Below the pieces are notes generated by a model. It was not told where the DNA came from. It did not search any database and worked only from the letters and a program-made list of their open reading frames with translations. A program made the translations under genes and the position numbers. From positions 1,587,501-1,651,500 of the forward strand of contig NZ_CP104992.1 of the NCBI RefSeq assembly GCF_030323265.1: a stretch of 64,000 bases of DNA, read 5' to 3'. This DNA comes from Terrirhizobium terrae (GTDB lineage Bacteria > Pseudomonadota > Alphaproteobacteria > Rhizobiales > Rhizobiaceae). Shown piece by piece: positions 1 to 10,360 of the stretch. Positions within the stretch are counted from its first letter, which is position 1, and every line of letters begins with the position of its first letter.

Positions 1-2236
<2,236 letters not shown>

Positions 2237-2493
2237 CGTTCTCATTGACCATGCTCATCGAGCGCCGTAAGGCGCGAAGATGAAGCCATGACGTGTTCTA
2301 AAGACCATCGCCAGTTCGTCTGGCTCCCTTGCTCGAGGTCGAGCGGGGCAGCCATACAGAACGACAGTTCGTCGCCAATCGTTTGGCGGCCCGTCCGGAG
2401 CGCTACGCGCGTCAGGACAAAACAAAGGCGATGTTCCGAAAATCCAGCTTCTCATCACATTCCGACGTCGCCGTCGGAACATTGCCCTTAAAC

Positions 2494-2611
2494 GACCTGG
2501 TGGTCATGGCGGGGCGGCCGCACCCGTTCCCATTCCGAACACGGCCGTGAAACGCCCCAGCGCCAATGGTACTCCGTCTTAAGACGCGGGAGAGTAGGTC
2601 GCTGCCAGGTC
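2494..2611 (+). rRNA. rrf: 5S ribosomal RNA
   Basis: The 118-nt segment starts GACCTGGTGG and ends CTGCCAGGTC, so the two ends pair as helix I of 5S rRNA. The internal block CCCATTCCGAACACGG is the conserved loop A/B region, and the 3' arm contains GGGAGAGTAGGTCG. It lies about 257 nt after the end of 23S rRNA, in the usual 23S-5S order. The spacer between them shows no gene. Confidence 0.96.
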
Positions 2612-2684
2612 TTTTAAAGGCAATGCACGCACAAGCGTGAAAACAATCTTCTCGACACTCCTCGGCCCAAGCCGAATACCGATT

Positions 2685-2702
2685 GGGCCGCAATAGCGGC
2701 CC
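2685..2702 (+). terminator. hairpin after 5S rRNA, possible terminator or processing site
   Basis: GGGCCGC and GCGGCCC form a perfect 7-bp stem with an AATA loop. The following bases are moderately T-rich (TTCGTCGTTT), without a clean U-tract. It could end rRNA transcription or be a processing hairpin. The downstream initiator tRNA suggests that at least some transcripts read through it. Confidence 0.4.
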
Positions 2703-2773
2703 TTCGTCGTTTGCAGAACATTACGAAATAAGGATGGATCGCAGGCTTTAGCCGGTGCCCGCCTTACAGGAGA

Positions 2774-2852
2774 CAACGAGCTTCGCTCGTTGCTCCGGCA
2801 GTGCCCGTCACAGCTTCGCTGTGACACACTCGCGCAAGCCAAAGGCTTGCGC
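2774..2852 (+). other. three tandem perfect hairpins between 5S rRNA and tRNA-fMet
   Basis: Three stem-loops follow each other: CAACGAG/CTCGTTG (2774-2792) and GTCACAG/CTGTGAC (2807-2825), both with a CTTCG loop, then GCGCAAGCC/GGCTTGCGC (2832-2852) with an AAA loop. Each stem is perfect over 7-9 bp. The last ends four bases before the tRNA. They are probably RNase processing or spacer hairpins of the rRNA operon; this function is inferred. Confidence 0.6.
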
Positions 2853-2856
2853 TCGT

Positions 2857-2935
<79 letters not shown>

Positions 2936-3112
2936 ATCCCTTCTCCCCAACACGTCGACAGAACAACTACCGCTGCCGCCAAAACATCAGCTGCAACGGC
3001 GATCATCAACATCCCCCGCGACATGAACTACGAATAAACGCCGTGAATGGCAGACATCGCCGCAGTGCGCGGTGGCGTCCCGGCAAGGAACGCGCGCAGC
3101 ACGCAAGCCCCA

Positions 3113-3146
3113 AACGAAAACGGCGGCCAGCAGAAAGCCAGCCGCC
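3113..3146 (-). terminator. weak candidate terminator, minus strand
   Basis: On the minus strand GGCGGC and GCCGCC form a 6-bp GC stem around an imperfect loop, followed by GTTTTCGTTTGG. It lies just after a minus-strand stop at 3155, whose upstream frame ends in a protein-like tail. It may be what remains of a deleted gene's 3' end. Confidence 0.3.
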
Positions 3147-3215
3147 ACTCCAGATCAGCGGGCGTGGTACTTGCCGTCAACTTGGTTGATCGCCTCGACG
3201 TTGCCAGCCGAACGG

Positions 3216-3400
3216 TTTGACGAGCCGACTTCGGGGATTGATCCGGAGATGGTCGAGAATGTCCAAAATATAACGGCGTCGTTGGTCGAGGAGGGAATGA
3301 CGGTGACCGTCGTCAAAATCGTCGAGACCAACGTGCGTGACCTGTTCTTTGATGCGCCAAGCAATGAGCGCACCAGAATTTCCCGTGCCAGATCGTTCAC
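3216..3400 (+). pseudogene. remnant of polar amino-acid ABC transporter ATPase (GlnQ type)
   Basis: The plus frame contains FDEPTSGIDPEMV followed by a stretch ending EGMTVTVV, which is the Walker B/D-loop segment of GlnQ/AapP-type ATPases. After a few codons it continues with FFDAPSNERTR, the usual C-terminal box of the same family. The H-loop and the intervening 40 or so residues are missing, as is the whole N-terminal half with Walker A and the signature. This is therefore an internally deleted scrap, not a working ATPase. The surrounding 2934-3624 region holds no other gene I can support. Confidence 0.6.
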
Positions 3401-3624
3401 TAGCGGGAGGCGAGATTCGAGCTTGGTACCTGCCACGGGCCAAGCGCGTGCAATTAGCGACATATAGTCTAGGAGGGGCCGCGATACAGTCGGCCGGGCG
3501 GCATGGCCTGGTGCCGCCGAGCCGCCATCAGCAAGATATTGGCAAGGGAATAAAGTACTGCTCGTCAGACAGTTTTTCTGAAATCACCTCGGTTCATGGG
3601 ATGATCCTTGGCGCTGCCTCCGGG

Positions 3625-4215
3625 CTATGATCCGAGAAGGCTCGCTCGGATACGCTTTACTGCCTCATCTTCAGGCTCGCCGTAGGGAAGCAGACCTTTC
3701 AGCCGTCCGTCTGCGCCGATCATCAGCAGGGAGGTCGTGTGGCTCATGTGATAGTTGGGATTGCTGCCTTCCTGCCGCGCAGCATGGATCATCATCCCAT
3801 CGGTGACCTTCTTCATTTCCTCCGGCTTGCCGGTGACGCCCCTGATACGGTTGCTGAAGGCCGTGACATAGGCGTGCATGACCGAAGGCGTATCGCGTTC
3901 CGGATCGATTGTGAAGAAATAGGTCTTGAGCGATTTGCCCTCGTCACCGAGTGCCTGCAGATAACCAGCGACCTCGAACAGGGTCGTGGGGCACACTTCG
4001 GGGCAGTTCGTATAGCCGAAGTAGACGAGCGACGGGCTGCCCTTGAAGAGGGACTTGTCGACCGCTTCTCCCCGGTCGTCGACCAGGGAGAAATCGGCGT
4101 CGAATGCCGCATAACGCGGCTCATCCTTGAACGTAAGCGCAAGGATGCCGATGAGTACGGTCACGAAAATCGCCGAGATGGTGGTGGCGACCAGCATGAA
4201 CGGATTGCGCTTCAT
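3625..4215 (-). CDS. SCO1/SenC family copper chaperone, thioredoxin fold
   Basis: This 196-aa membrane-anchored protein has one N-terminal transmembrane segment (about residues 8-28) and a periplasmic thioredoxin-like domain. The Cu-binding CxxxC motif is CPEVC at about residues 71-75. The third ligand His lies in NYHMSHTT near residue 156. SCO proteins deliver copper to the CuA centre of cytochrome oxidase or keep its cysteines reduced. Its ATG overlaps the stop of the upstream PCu(A)C gene by four bases (ATGA), so the pair should be co-translated and likely works as a Cu relay. It is the last gene of the minus-strand metal cluster. Confidence 0.93.
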   Translation of the reverse strand: MKRNPFMLVATTISAIFVTVLIGILALTFKDEPRYAAFDADFSLVDDRGEAVDKSLFKGSPSLVYFGYTNCPEVCPTTLFEVAGYLQALGDEGKSLKTYFFTIDPERDTPSVMHAYVTAFSNRIRGVTGKPEEMKKVTDGMMIHAARQEGSNPNYHMSHTTSLLMIGADGRLKGLLPYGEPEDEAVKRIRASLLGS

Positions 4216-4721
4216 TGGCCGTGTCCTTCATGGCCGCCATGGGAGGCTTCCGGCTTCTTGCCGCCGGCGACGGGCCCGACGGCCAGTTCGACATCCAGGG
4301 AGCCGGCCTTTTCGAAAACCAGCGTTGCCTTGACCATCTCACCCTCCTTGAAAGGCCTGTCGACCCCCATGAACATCAGGTGATAGCTGCCGGGCTTCAT
4401 TTCAAGCGAGGCGTGAGCCGGGACGGCGACACCATCCTTGAGCTCGCGCATTTCCATGACGCCGCCGTCCATCTTCATCTCGTGAATTTGTACCTCGCCG
4501 GCCCGATCGGATGAGGCGCTGACGAGGCGGTCTGCTGCGCCACTGTTGACGATCGTCAGATAACCGCCGCCGACCTTGGCCACGGGCAGCATGGCGCGGG
4601 AATAGGCGGACTCGACCTTGATGTCACCCTTGACGTGACCACCCATGTCATGGGCGAAAGCTGCGACCGGAAGCGACAACGCGAGAGCCGTGGTGATGAT
4701 CTTGATGCGGATACGCGACAT
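4212..4721 (-). CDS. periplasmic copper chaperone PCu(A)C (DUF461)
   Basis: This protein of about 169 residues has a signal peptide ending ...PVAAFA-HD. The family metal site is present: a His/Met cluster in IHEMKMDGGVMEM, then HASLEM and the SYHLMFMGV segment. A His-rich tail (SHGGHEGHGQ) is additional. PCu(A)C binds Cu(I) in the periplasm and hands it to SCO1 or directly to oxidase CuA/CuB sites. The start at 4721 is chosen for the AGGAGGA ribosome site and the signal peptide; the frame is open further upstream without a sensible start. It lies 119 nt after the ABC ATPase and overlaps SCO1. Confidence 0.93.
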   Translation of the reverse strand: MSRIRIKIITTALALSLPVAAFAHDMGGHVKGDIKVESAYSRAMLPVAKVGGGYLTIVNSGAADRLVSASSDRAGEVQIHEMKMDGGVMEMRELKDGVAVPAHASLEMKPGSYHLMFMGVDRPFKEGEMVKATLVFEKAGSLDVELAVGPVAGGKKPEASHGGHEGHGQ

Positions 4722-4840
4722 GAAAAATCCTCCTTGGATTGATTTCGGCATTTCGGTCTGCCTCATGCATGCATTTGAGGCGTTTGATATGGTGGATGAC
4801 GAGAAGGTCAAGTGACAAGACCGCGATGAGCACGTCTGCC

Positions 4841-5623
4841 TCATTTAGCAACTTCCCGAAGATGGGGTGACAAGGGAGCAACGACCGGCGTGCCGGCGGA
4901 TGTCGTGAGGATTTCCGCCTCGACACCATAGACGGTACGCAGCACGGTCTCGTCCAGCACGTCCGAAGGCGGTCCAAAACAGGCCGTCCTGCCTTCGTGC
5001 AAGAGCAGCAGCCTGTCCCCGTAACGGGCGGCAAGCGAAAGGTCGTGCAGGACGATGGCGACCACCGCTTTGGCCTCTCGCGCATAGGATTGCAGAATGT
5101 CGAGCACCAGCAATTGCCGGCGCAGGTCGAGCGCACTCGTCGGCTCGTCGAGAAGCAGGATCTGCGGCTTGCGGATCAATCGCTGGGCGAGAAGCACGAG
5201 CTGCTGCTGGCCACCGGACAGGGTATCGATCCTTCGCTCTGCCAGTTCGCTGATGCCGACGGCCTGCATGGCGGTGTCCGCGGCATCGATATCGGACGCG
5301 CTCAACGACCATGACAACCGTTCCAGCCGACCGAGTAGCACCACTTCAAGCACGGAGAGTTGTGCGCGAATGCCGAGCGCCTGCGGCATGAAGGAAAGGT
5401 CGCGCTCGTTGGGACGGCGATCCTGCCAGCCCCTGTGCGGCAGAAGATTGGCGATGGCCGCCATGAGGGTGGATTTTCCCGCGCCATTCGGGCCGCAGAC
5501 GGCGGTGATGCCGCCACAAGGCAGAAGCGCGCTGACGCCCTTGACGATGGCGTTGCCGCCACGGGCGACATGGATATCGCGCAGTTCAAGCGCAGCTTGT
5601 CCGGCCATGTGTGAGTTGGTCAT
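4841..5623 (-). CDS. FecE/BtuD-type ABC transporter ATPase
   Basis: This 260-aa ATP-binding subunit of a FecCD-type importer has Walker A GPNGAGKST, signature LSGGQQQ, Walker B ILLLDEPTSALD and an H-loop His in VLHDLS. These are all the residues needed for ATP hydrolysis. It follows the permease with overlapping ends and should energise uptake by the same system. Family members import chelated iron, haem, cobalamin or other metal complexes. The substrate is not readable from the ATPase. The downstream copper chaperones make a copper complex plausible (inference). Confidence 0.9.
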   Translation of the reverse strand: MTNSHMAGQAALELRDIHVARGGNAIVKGVSALLPCGGITAVCGPNGAGKSTLMAAIANLLPHRGWQDRRPNERDLSFMPQALGIRAQLSVLEVVLLGRLERLSWSLSASDIDAADTAMQAVGISELAERRIDTLSGGQQQLVLLAQRLIRKPQILLLDEPTSALDLRRQLLVLDILQSYAREAKAVVAIVLHDLSLAARYGDRLLLLHEGRTACFGPPSDVLDETVLRTVYGVEAEILTTSAGTPVVAPLSPHLREVAK

Positions 5624-6710
5624 CGCATGCCTCCAGCACTTTTGCGCATGATCAACGCGAAGAGGACCGGCACGCCGACGACAGCGGTGACGATGCCCAC
5701 CGGAATGACCGCGCCATGCGACAGCAGTTTCGAAACGATCGAGGCGCTGGCGAGCAGCATGGCGCCTGTGAGAGCCGACATCGGCAATAGAGCGCGCTGG
5801 TCTTCTCCGACCATGGCGCGTGCCGCATGGGGGCGATGAGGCCGATGAAGCCGATCGTGCCGACAAAGGCGACGGAGGCAGCAGTCAGAAGTGCGATGAG
5901 CACGAAGGTGCGGCGGCGCAGCGCATTTATATCCGTGCCGAGGCTGGTCGCATGGGCGTCGCCCAGCCGCATGGCCGTCAGCCGCCAGCTATCGCGGGCG
6001 AGAAGCGGAACGGAGAAAACGAGCACGACGGAGATGACCGCAACGCTGGTCCAGTTGGCTTTCAGCAGGCTGCCGAACAGCCAGAAGACGATCTGCTGCA
6101 ACACTTCCGGCTCGGCCAGATATTGCAGAAGCGACTGGCAAGCCTGGAACATGAACATGACCGCGATGCCGGCAAGAACCAGGATTTCCGCATTGCTGCC
6201 GCGCAGCCTGGCAATCGCATAGACGAGCGCGCAGGCAACCAGCGTCATGGCAAAGGCGGAAAGCGGTGCGATCAGCCATGCTGCGATCGGCAAAATTCCG
6301 CCGAACATGATCGCGACGGCCGCGCCGAACCCGGCCGCCGCAGAAAAGCCGAGCGTGAAGGGGCTTGCGAGCGGGTTGTCGAGAATGGTCTGCATCTGCA
6401 GCCCGGCAATGCCGAGACCCATGCCGACCAGAGCACCCGTCAGCGTCATCGGCAGGCGGATCGACCAGATGATGGCGGCCGCCGTGCGATCATCGCCCGC
6501 CGGACCGGCGGCCAAGGCTGCAAAGGCCTCGGGGATCGTCAGCGGCGAGGGTCCGGTGACGAGATCGAGCGCCAGCAGAAAGAGAAGGATGGCTCCGCAT
6601 AGGAAAAGCAGGGTGAGGCGTTTCTGCACGCTCTTTCGGTAAAGAGCGTGCAGATCGCGCCTGCCTGCATGGGGCCCGGAAGCGGCCCCTGTGACAGGCG
6701 CTCGCGTCAT
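5620..6710 (-). CDS. FecCD-family ABC permease, single-base frameshift
   Basis: This is the inner-membrane permease of a siderophore/cobalamin-type importer, about 363 aa if repaired. It is hydrophobic throughout, with family segments such as TLGFSAAAGFGAAVAIM and FIGLIAP. The frame breaks in a run of five G at 5829-5833 (C on the coding strand). Adding one base restores GLIAPHAARAMVGEDQR, the conserved FecCD box, and joins the downstream frame carrying the last transmembrane segments. The shift is probably an under-called homopolymer. The start overlaps the binding-protein stop (ATGA), and the end overlaps the ATPase start. Confidence 0.87.
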
Positions 6711-7840
6711 GTCTTGTTGCCGATCTTCAGCATGAATGTGCCGTCCAGCCTGATCGGCAGATAGGCGTCGTAATAGGCCTTCAGTTCGGCCTGCGGATCG
6801 ACATCGGCAAAGGCATCCGGGTAAAGCGCCTTGGCCATGTAGCGCAGATAGGCATAGTCGTAGATTGTGCGGTTGCCGCCGTGATAGATGACATAAACCT
6901 CACCGTTCCTGACGGCGGGAAGATCCTGCCAGCCGGCGCGCTGCAGATAGGGCGCTGCGCGCTCGCGGGTTGTTTCCTCCGGAATGCCGAAGCCGGCAAG
7001 GATGGAGTTTGGCAGGCTCACCCATTCAGATGCCGACAGAAAGATCGCATCCGGCTTGGACGAGATGACATATTCCGGATTGAGCGGACCCCAGCTTGCC
7101 ACCTGTCCGGCTGCGATGTTCTGGCCACCGGCAAGATCGATCGTGCCTGCCCACATGCCCGAACCATAGGTGTTGCCGTATTCCGCGGCACCCTTCTGGC
7201 CGAGCTCCACATAAACCTTCGGCTTGATCGCCTTCGACGCCTTTTCGACGCGGGCAATCGTGTCGGCAATCTTGTCCTTGTACTGGTCAGCCAGTTTTTG
7301 CGCGCGATCTTCCGTCCCCATGACCTGACCGATGATCAAAGTGCTGGCGACGTGCTTTTCGACCGTCTGGGCGTTGTAGTCGACCACGACAAGCGGAATA
7401 CCGACCTGCTCGATCGTCTGGGCCGCAGCTCCGAGATACTTGTACTGACCGGCTGAGAGAATGACGACATCTGGCCGAGCGGCGATGATCTTTTCCGCTG
7501 ACAGTGTGCCGGCATCCGCATCACCGACATCGACAAGATCGGCGATCTTCGGGAACGCCTTTAGATACGCGTCGTATTGGGCAGGCCGGTACCCCTTCCA
7601 GTAATTGAGTGAAACGGCCTTGAGGCGGTCGATCGCACTCGGGCCGGTGATCGCGATATAATCCTCGAAATAGAAGCCGAGCATGACCTTTTCAGCCGGC
7701 TTTTCGAGCGTAACGTGGCGACCGAGCACGTCGGTAATGTCGATCTGTGCCTGCGCGGAAGAGGCCGCAGCGAAGGTGAGGGCCGCGGCAGCAATAGCGG
7801 CTTGGGCCCAGCCAAGCGCGCGGTGAACGATGGAGTTCAT
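6707..7840 (-). CDS. FecB/BtuF-type periplasmic substrate-binding protein
   Basis: This 377-aa protein has a signal peptide (AALTFAAASSAQAQ, residues about 17-31) and a Peripla_BP_2 fold, as in iron-siderophore, haem and cobalamin binding proteins. Family features include the opening ITDVLGRHVTLEKPAEKV and the central IIAARPDVVILSAGQ. The chosen start (7840) gives the signal peptide directly; the upstream extension of the frame is not signal-like. It is the first gene of the ABC cassette. The ligand is unknown. The protein is longer than typical BtuF and differs from the riboswitch-controlled BtuF at 17658, so cobalamin is less likely here. Confidence 0.9.
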   Translation of the reverse strand: MNSIVHRALGWAQAAIAAAALTFAAASSAQAQIDITDVLGRHVTLEKPAEKVMLGFYFEDYIAITGPSAIDRLKAVSLNYWKGYRPAQYDAYLKAFPKIADLVDVGDADAGTLSAEKIIAARPDVVILSAGQYKYLGAAAQTIEQVGIPLVVVDYNAQTVEKHVASTLIIGQVMGTEDRAQKLADQYKDKIADTIARVEKASKAIKPKVYVELGQKGAAEYGNTYGSGMWAGTIDLAGGQNIAAGQVASWGPLNPEYVISSKPDAIFLSASEWVSLPNSILAGFGIPEETTRERAAPYLQRAGWQDLPAVRNGEVYVIYHGGNRTIYDYAYLRYMAKALYPDAFADVDPQAELKAYYDAYLPIRLDGTFMLKIGNKT

Positions 7841-7945
7841 GATGATGATCCAGAATGAGATGAGGATACGCCTGCCGTCAGCCCGGCGTTCGATGGCACG
7901 GGCAGGGGCAGTCGATGCTGGCACAGCGCGTGAAAGCGCCGGTGC

Positions 7946-8374
7946 TTATGCGCTCATCTCAGTCGGTGGTGCGCGTGGCCCCTGATTTGGGGGCAGAATG
8001 CGGTGCAGGCTAGGCTGCGCATAGGCTGGAATGGCGACAGCCGTAAAGCTGCGGACAATCCCGGCATGCGCGTGGTCCGACGGGCTCGGCAAAGCCGCGG
8101 CCGCGGCGATGCGGCAGGCCTCGCAACCCTTCGCCAGGTGCCCGTCATGCTGGTGATGATCCGTGTGGTCGTCGTCCGTCACCGTAATGCACAGCGTCGG
8201 GATCGTGCCGTCGGGCAGCGTGTAGGCGGCAAGTTCGGCGAGGTTGAAGACGGGATGGTTCGAGGCGGGCGGCTTGTGGGCAAAACCGATCATGATGAGA
8301 GCGAGTGCGCAGATCAGGCGCACGCCCCATGCCAAACCCCATCTTGGGGGAACGGTCGGCTTCGAATGTGTCAC
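7946..8374 (-). CDS. small membrane/secreted protein rich in metal ligands (DUF2946-like)
   Basis: This 142-aa protein has one hydrophobic segment (about residues 17-32), then an exposed region with DDDHTDHHQHDGH followed closely by CEAC. The arrangement resembles DUF2946-type small proteins found beside copper and zinc genes; I cannot confirm the family without a profile search. The cluster of His, Asp and Cys residues suggests periplasmic metal binding. It lies about 105 nt upstream of the binding protein on the same strand, so it probably opens the operon. Its upstream region contains the FNR/FixK-type site at 8476. Confidence 0.7.
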   Translation of the reverse strand: MTHSKPTVPPRWGLAWGVRLICALALIMIGFAHKPPASNHPVFNLAELAAYTLPDGTIPTLCITVTDDDHTDHHQHDGHLAKGCEACRIAAAAALPSPSDHAHAGIVRSFTAVAIPAYAQPSLHRILPPNQGPRAPPTEMSA

Positions 8375-8475
8375 GTCTTATGTCCGTGAATGCGATTGAC
8401 ATCTGTTACCGCGGCCAATCCGCACAACCAATGCGGCATTTTGGTCCGTCTATCAATGTTTCATGTCGGAAGACT

Positions 8476-8489
8476 TTGATTGAAATCAA
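8476..8489 (-). promoter_or_regulatory. FNR/FixK-type anaerobox
   Basis: TTGATTGAAATCAA matches the TTGAT-N4-ATCAA consensus perfectly. Read on the minus strand, a site centred at -41.5 would place transcription start near 8441 and a weak -10-like GATAGA at 8454-8449, about 67 nt before the first gene of the copper/ABC cluster. In the plus direction it would sit directly before a decayed methyltransferase. Control of the minus-strand operon by low oxygen is the more likely reading (inference). Confidence 0.65.
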
Positions 8490-8720
8490 ACGCGCAGTGC
8501 AGCGACACGGCTCCGCGTGAGGCATGGCACAAGCATCACCATCACAGCTGGACGAGGCACAACCTTGTAAGGACGCCCGAACTGCCGTCGATATCGGCTG
8601 CGGCACGGGCGCCTGCGCATTGTTGCTCGCAAAGATCGGGCTTCGGGTCACCGCCGTGGATGGTGCCGAAAGCATGCTCTCTCAAGCCCGTCAGAATTGC
8701 CGAAGGTCGCCGCCTGGATG
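8490..8720 (+). pseudogene. decayed second copy of the SAM methyltransferase at 16610
   Basis: The segment 8578-8700 encodes ARTAVDIGCGTGACALLL and VTAVDGAESML, nearly the same as ARTAVDLGCGTGACALML and VTAVDGSEGML in the intact methyltransferase at 16610. The bases just upstream (about 8495-8560) match the region before that motif, but in a different frame and with a short deletion. Only the SAM-binding motif I region is left; everything after the first 60 residues is unrelated. This is a truncated duplicate, lying beside one zinc-block gene while the intact copy follows aztD. Confidence 0.7.
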
Positions 8721-8825
8721 CTGTGAGCGACGACCTGACAGATGGTCCCGGCTGGCGGAAGGCATCAATGGTGGTGCTCACCGCTGTGCAGGCATGGCGG
8801 GTTCTTCGAGGCGTCGTGGATAAGC

Positions 8826-10030
8826 TCACGCCGCCTGCCGGTTCCAGCTCGCGAACGGATCTGGGAGATTACGCCATAGATCCGGCACGAATACCGGGCT
8901 GTCGATCAGGCAGGCATCCAGTTCGCTGCGGATTTTTGCCTCGTTCATCGGGTCGGCGCCTATGAAGACGATTTCCTGGCGACGATCGCCCCAGACCGGA
9001 TCGAGATAGGGCTTCATCATGTCGAGAAAGCCCGGATCACGCGGCCACTGTTCCTTCGGAACCGACGTCCACCAAAGGCCCATCTTCTGGGTGCGCACGA
9101 GTGCGCCTGCCTGGCTGATCTCGCCGACATGGTTTGGGCGCGTTGCCAACCAGAAGAAACCCTTGGCGCGCACAACACCCGGCCATGAGCGGTCGATGAA
9201 GGCCTGGAACTTCATCGGATCGAACGGCTTCTTGGCTCGGTAGACGAAGGATCGGATGCCGTATTCCTCGGTCTCCGGTACGTGGTCGGCAAAACCGTGC
9301 AGTTCCTTGAACCAGAGCGGGTGGGTTTCGGCCTTGGCGAAATCGAACCGGCCCGTGCCGAGAACCTCCTTCAGCTCCACCTGTCCGAAATCCGCTTCGA
9401 TCACCTTTGCATCCGGGTTCAGGCCGGCGATGATCGTGCGTGCCGCCTCACGCTCCTGGGGGAGGCTGTGCTGATCTTGTTGAGCACGACGACATCGGCA
9501 AATTCGATCTGCTCGACCAAAAGATCGACAAGCGTGCGATTGTCGCCGTCACCTGCCGTTTCGCCGCGATCGGCAAGGAAATCCGCGGAGCTGTAGTCCT
9601 TCAGGAGGTTGGCAGCATCGACAACGGTGACCATGGTGTCGAGCTTCGAGACATCCGCCAGGCTCTGGCCGTCCTCATCGCGAAAATCGAAGGTGGCCGC
9701 GACGGGCAGGGGCTCCGCAATCCCGGTGGATTCGATCAGCAGATAGTCGAATCGGTCCTGCTCGGCCAAGGCCCTGACCTCCTTCAGGAGATCGTCGCGC
9801 AGCGTGCAACAGATGCAGCCATTGGTCATCTCGACCAGTTGTTCCTGCGTGCGCGAAAGATTGGCACCACCGTCACGAACCAATGCGGCATCGATATTGA
9901 CCTCGCTCATATCGTTGACGATGAGCGCCACGCGCATGCCCTCACGATTGGCAAGGATGTGATTGAGAAGCGTCGTCTTGCCCGCGCCAAGAAAGCCGGA
10001 CAGGACGGTGACGGGTAGTTTTCGGACCAT
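8826..10030 (-). CDS. COG0523 (CobW-type) GTPase, zinc-linked, single-base frameshift
   Basis: This G3E-family P-loop GTPase is about 401 aa if repaired. It has Walker [10 protein letters not shown], the metal-binding CxCC motif [11 protein letters not shown], and a G-protein NKIS segment. The C-terminal domain continues in another frame starting near 9410 and ends ...FASWNRQAA. The break is a run of five G at 9458-9462; one added base restores [19 protein letters not shown]0523 proteins insert or allocate zinc or other metals and are often Zur-repressed. A Zur-like palindrome lies about 35 nt upstream. The start at 10030 is preferred over 10036 because GGAG is spaced six bases from it. Confidence 0.88.
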
Positions 10031-10061
10031 TGCCATCTCCAGAAGAGTTTTGAAATGAAGT

Positions 10062-10086
10062 TATGTAACGTTATATAGTAACAAAT
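10062..10086 (-). promoter_or_regulatory. candidate Zur site upstream of the minus-strand COG0523 gene
   Basis: The segment contains GTTATGTAACGTTATATAGTAAC with the perfect palindrome TAACGTTA at its core. It is AT-rich against a GC-rich background and lies about 35 nt before the GTPase start. It matches the better boxes at 10269, 11900 and 14667 only partly, so it is the weakest of the four. Confidence 0.5.
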
Positions 10087-10268
10087 AACGATGCAAGACC
10101 GCTGGCCGACATTTGTCTGGCCGGACATCCGCCGGATGAATTAGTAGCGTGAGGGGCTGTCTTTCCGCCCACGACGTCGTGAGCCTGACCGTCATGGCGA
10201 CTTCGTGAAATTCGACGACCTTGTCGTAGTTCTCGCAGGTCGAAAAATCGAAACCCCGATTGACGAAT

Positions 10269-10281
10269 GTAATAACATAAC
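10269..10281 (+). promoter_or_regulatory. Zur-like palindrome upstream of the second COG0523 gene
   Basis: GTAATAACATAAC is nearly identical to GTAATAACATTAC at 11900 and has the same GTAAT...ATnAC arms. It lies 80 nt upstream of the plus-strand GTPase. Shared boxes in front of several zinc genes support Zur control; the assignment to Zur is from known regulon content, not from a match I could compute. Confidence 0.65.
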
Positions 10282-10360
10282 ATACGCAGCCTCTATCAAT
10301 CTTAGCGATTGCAGAACCAGGTATTGGCACGTCGCGCTATGAACCTTCGTCGTCCAAGAG

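Noticed and set aside
3155..3260. Minus-strand frame ending in a protein-like tail (NVEAINQVDGKYHAR) followed by a hairpin
   Set aside because: It may be the 3' end of a deleted gene, but it runs into the ABC ATPase remnant on the other strand and I could not name a family, so I did not call it a gene.
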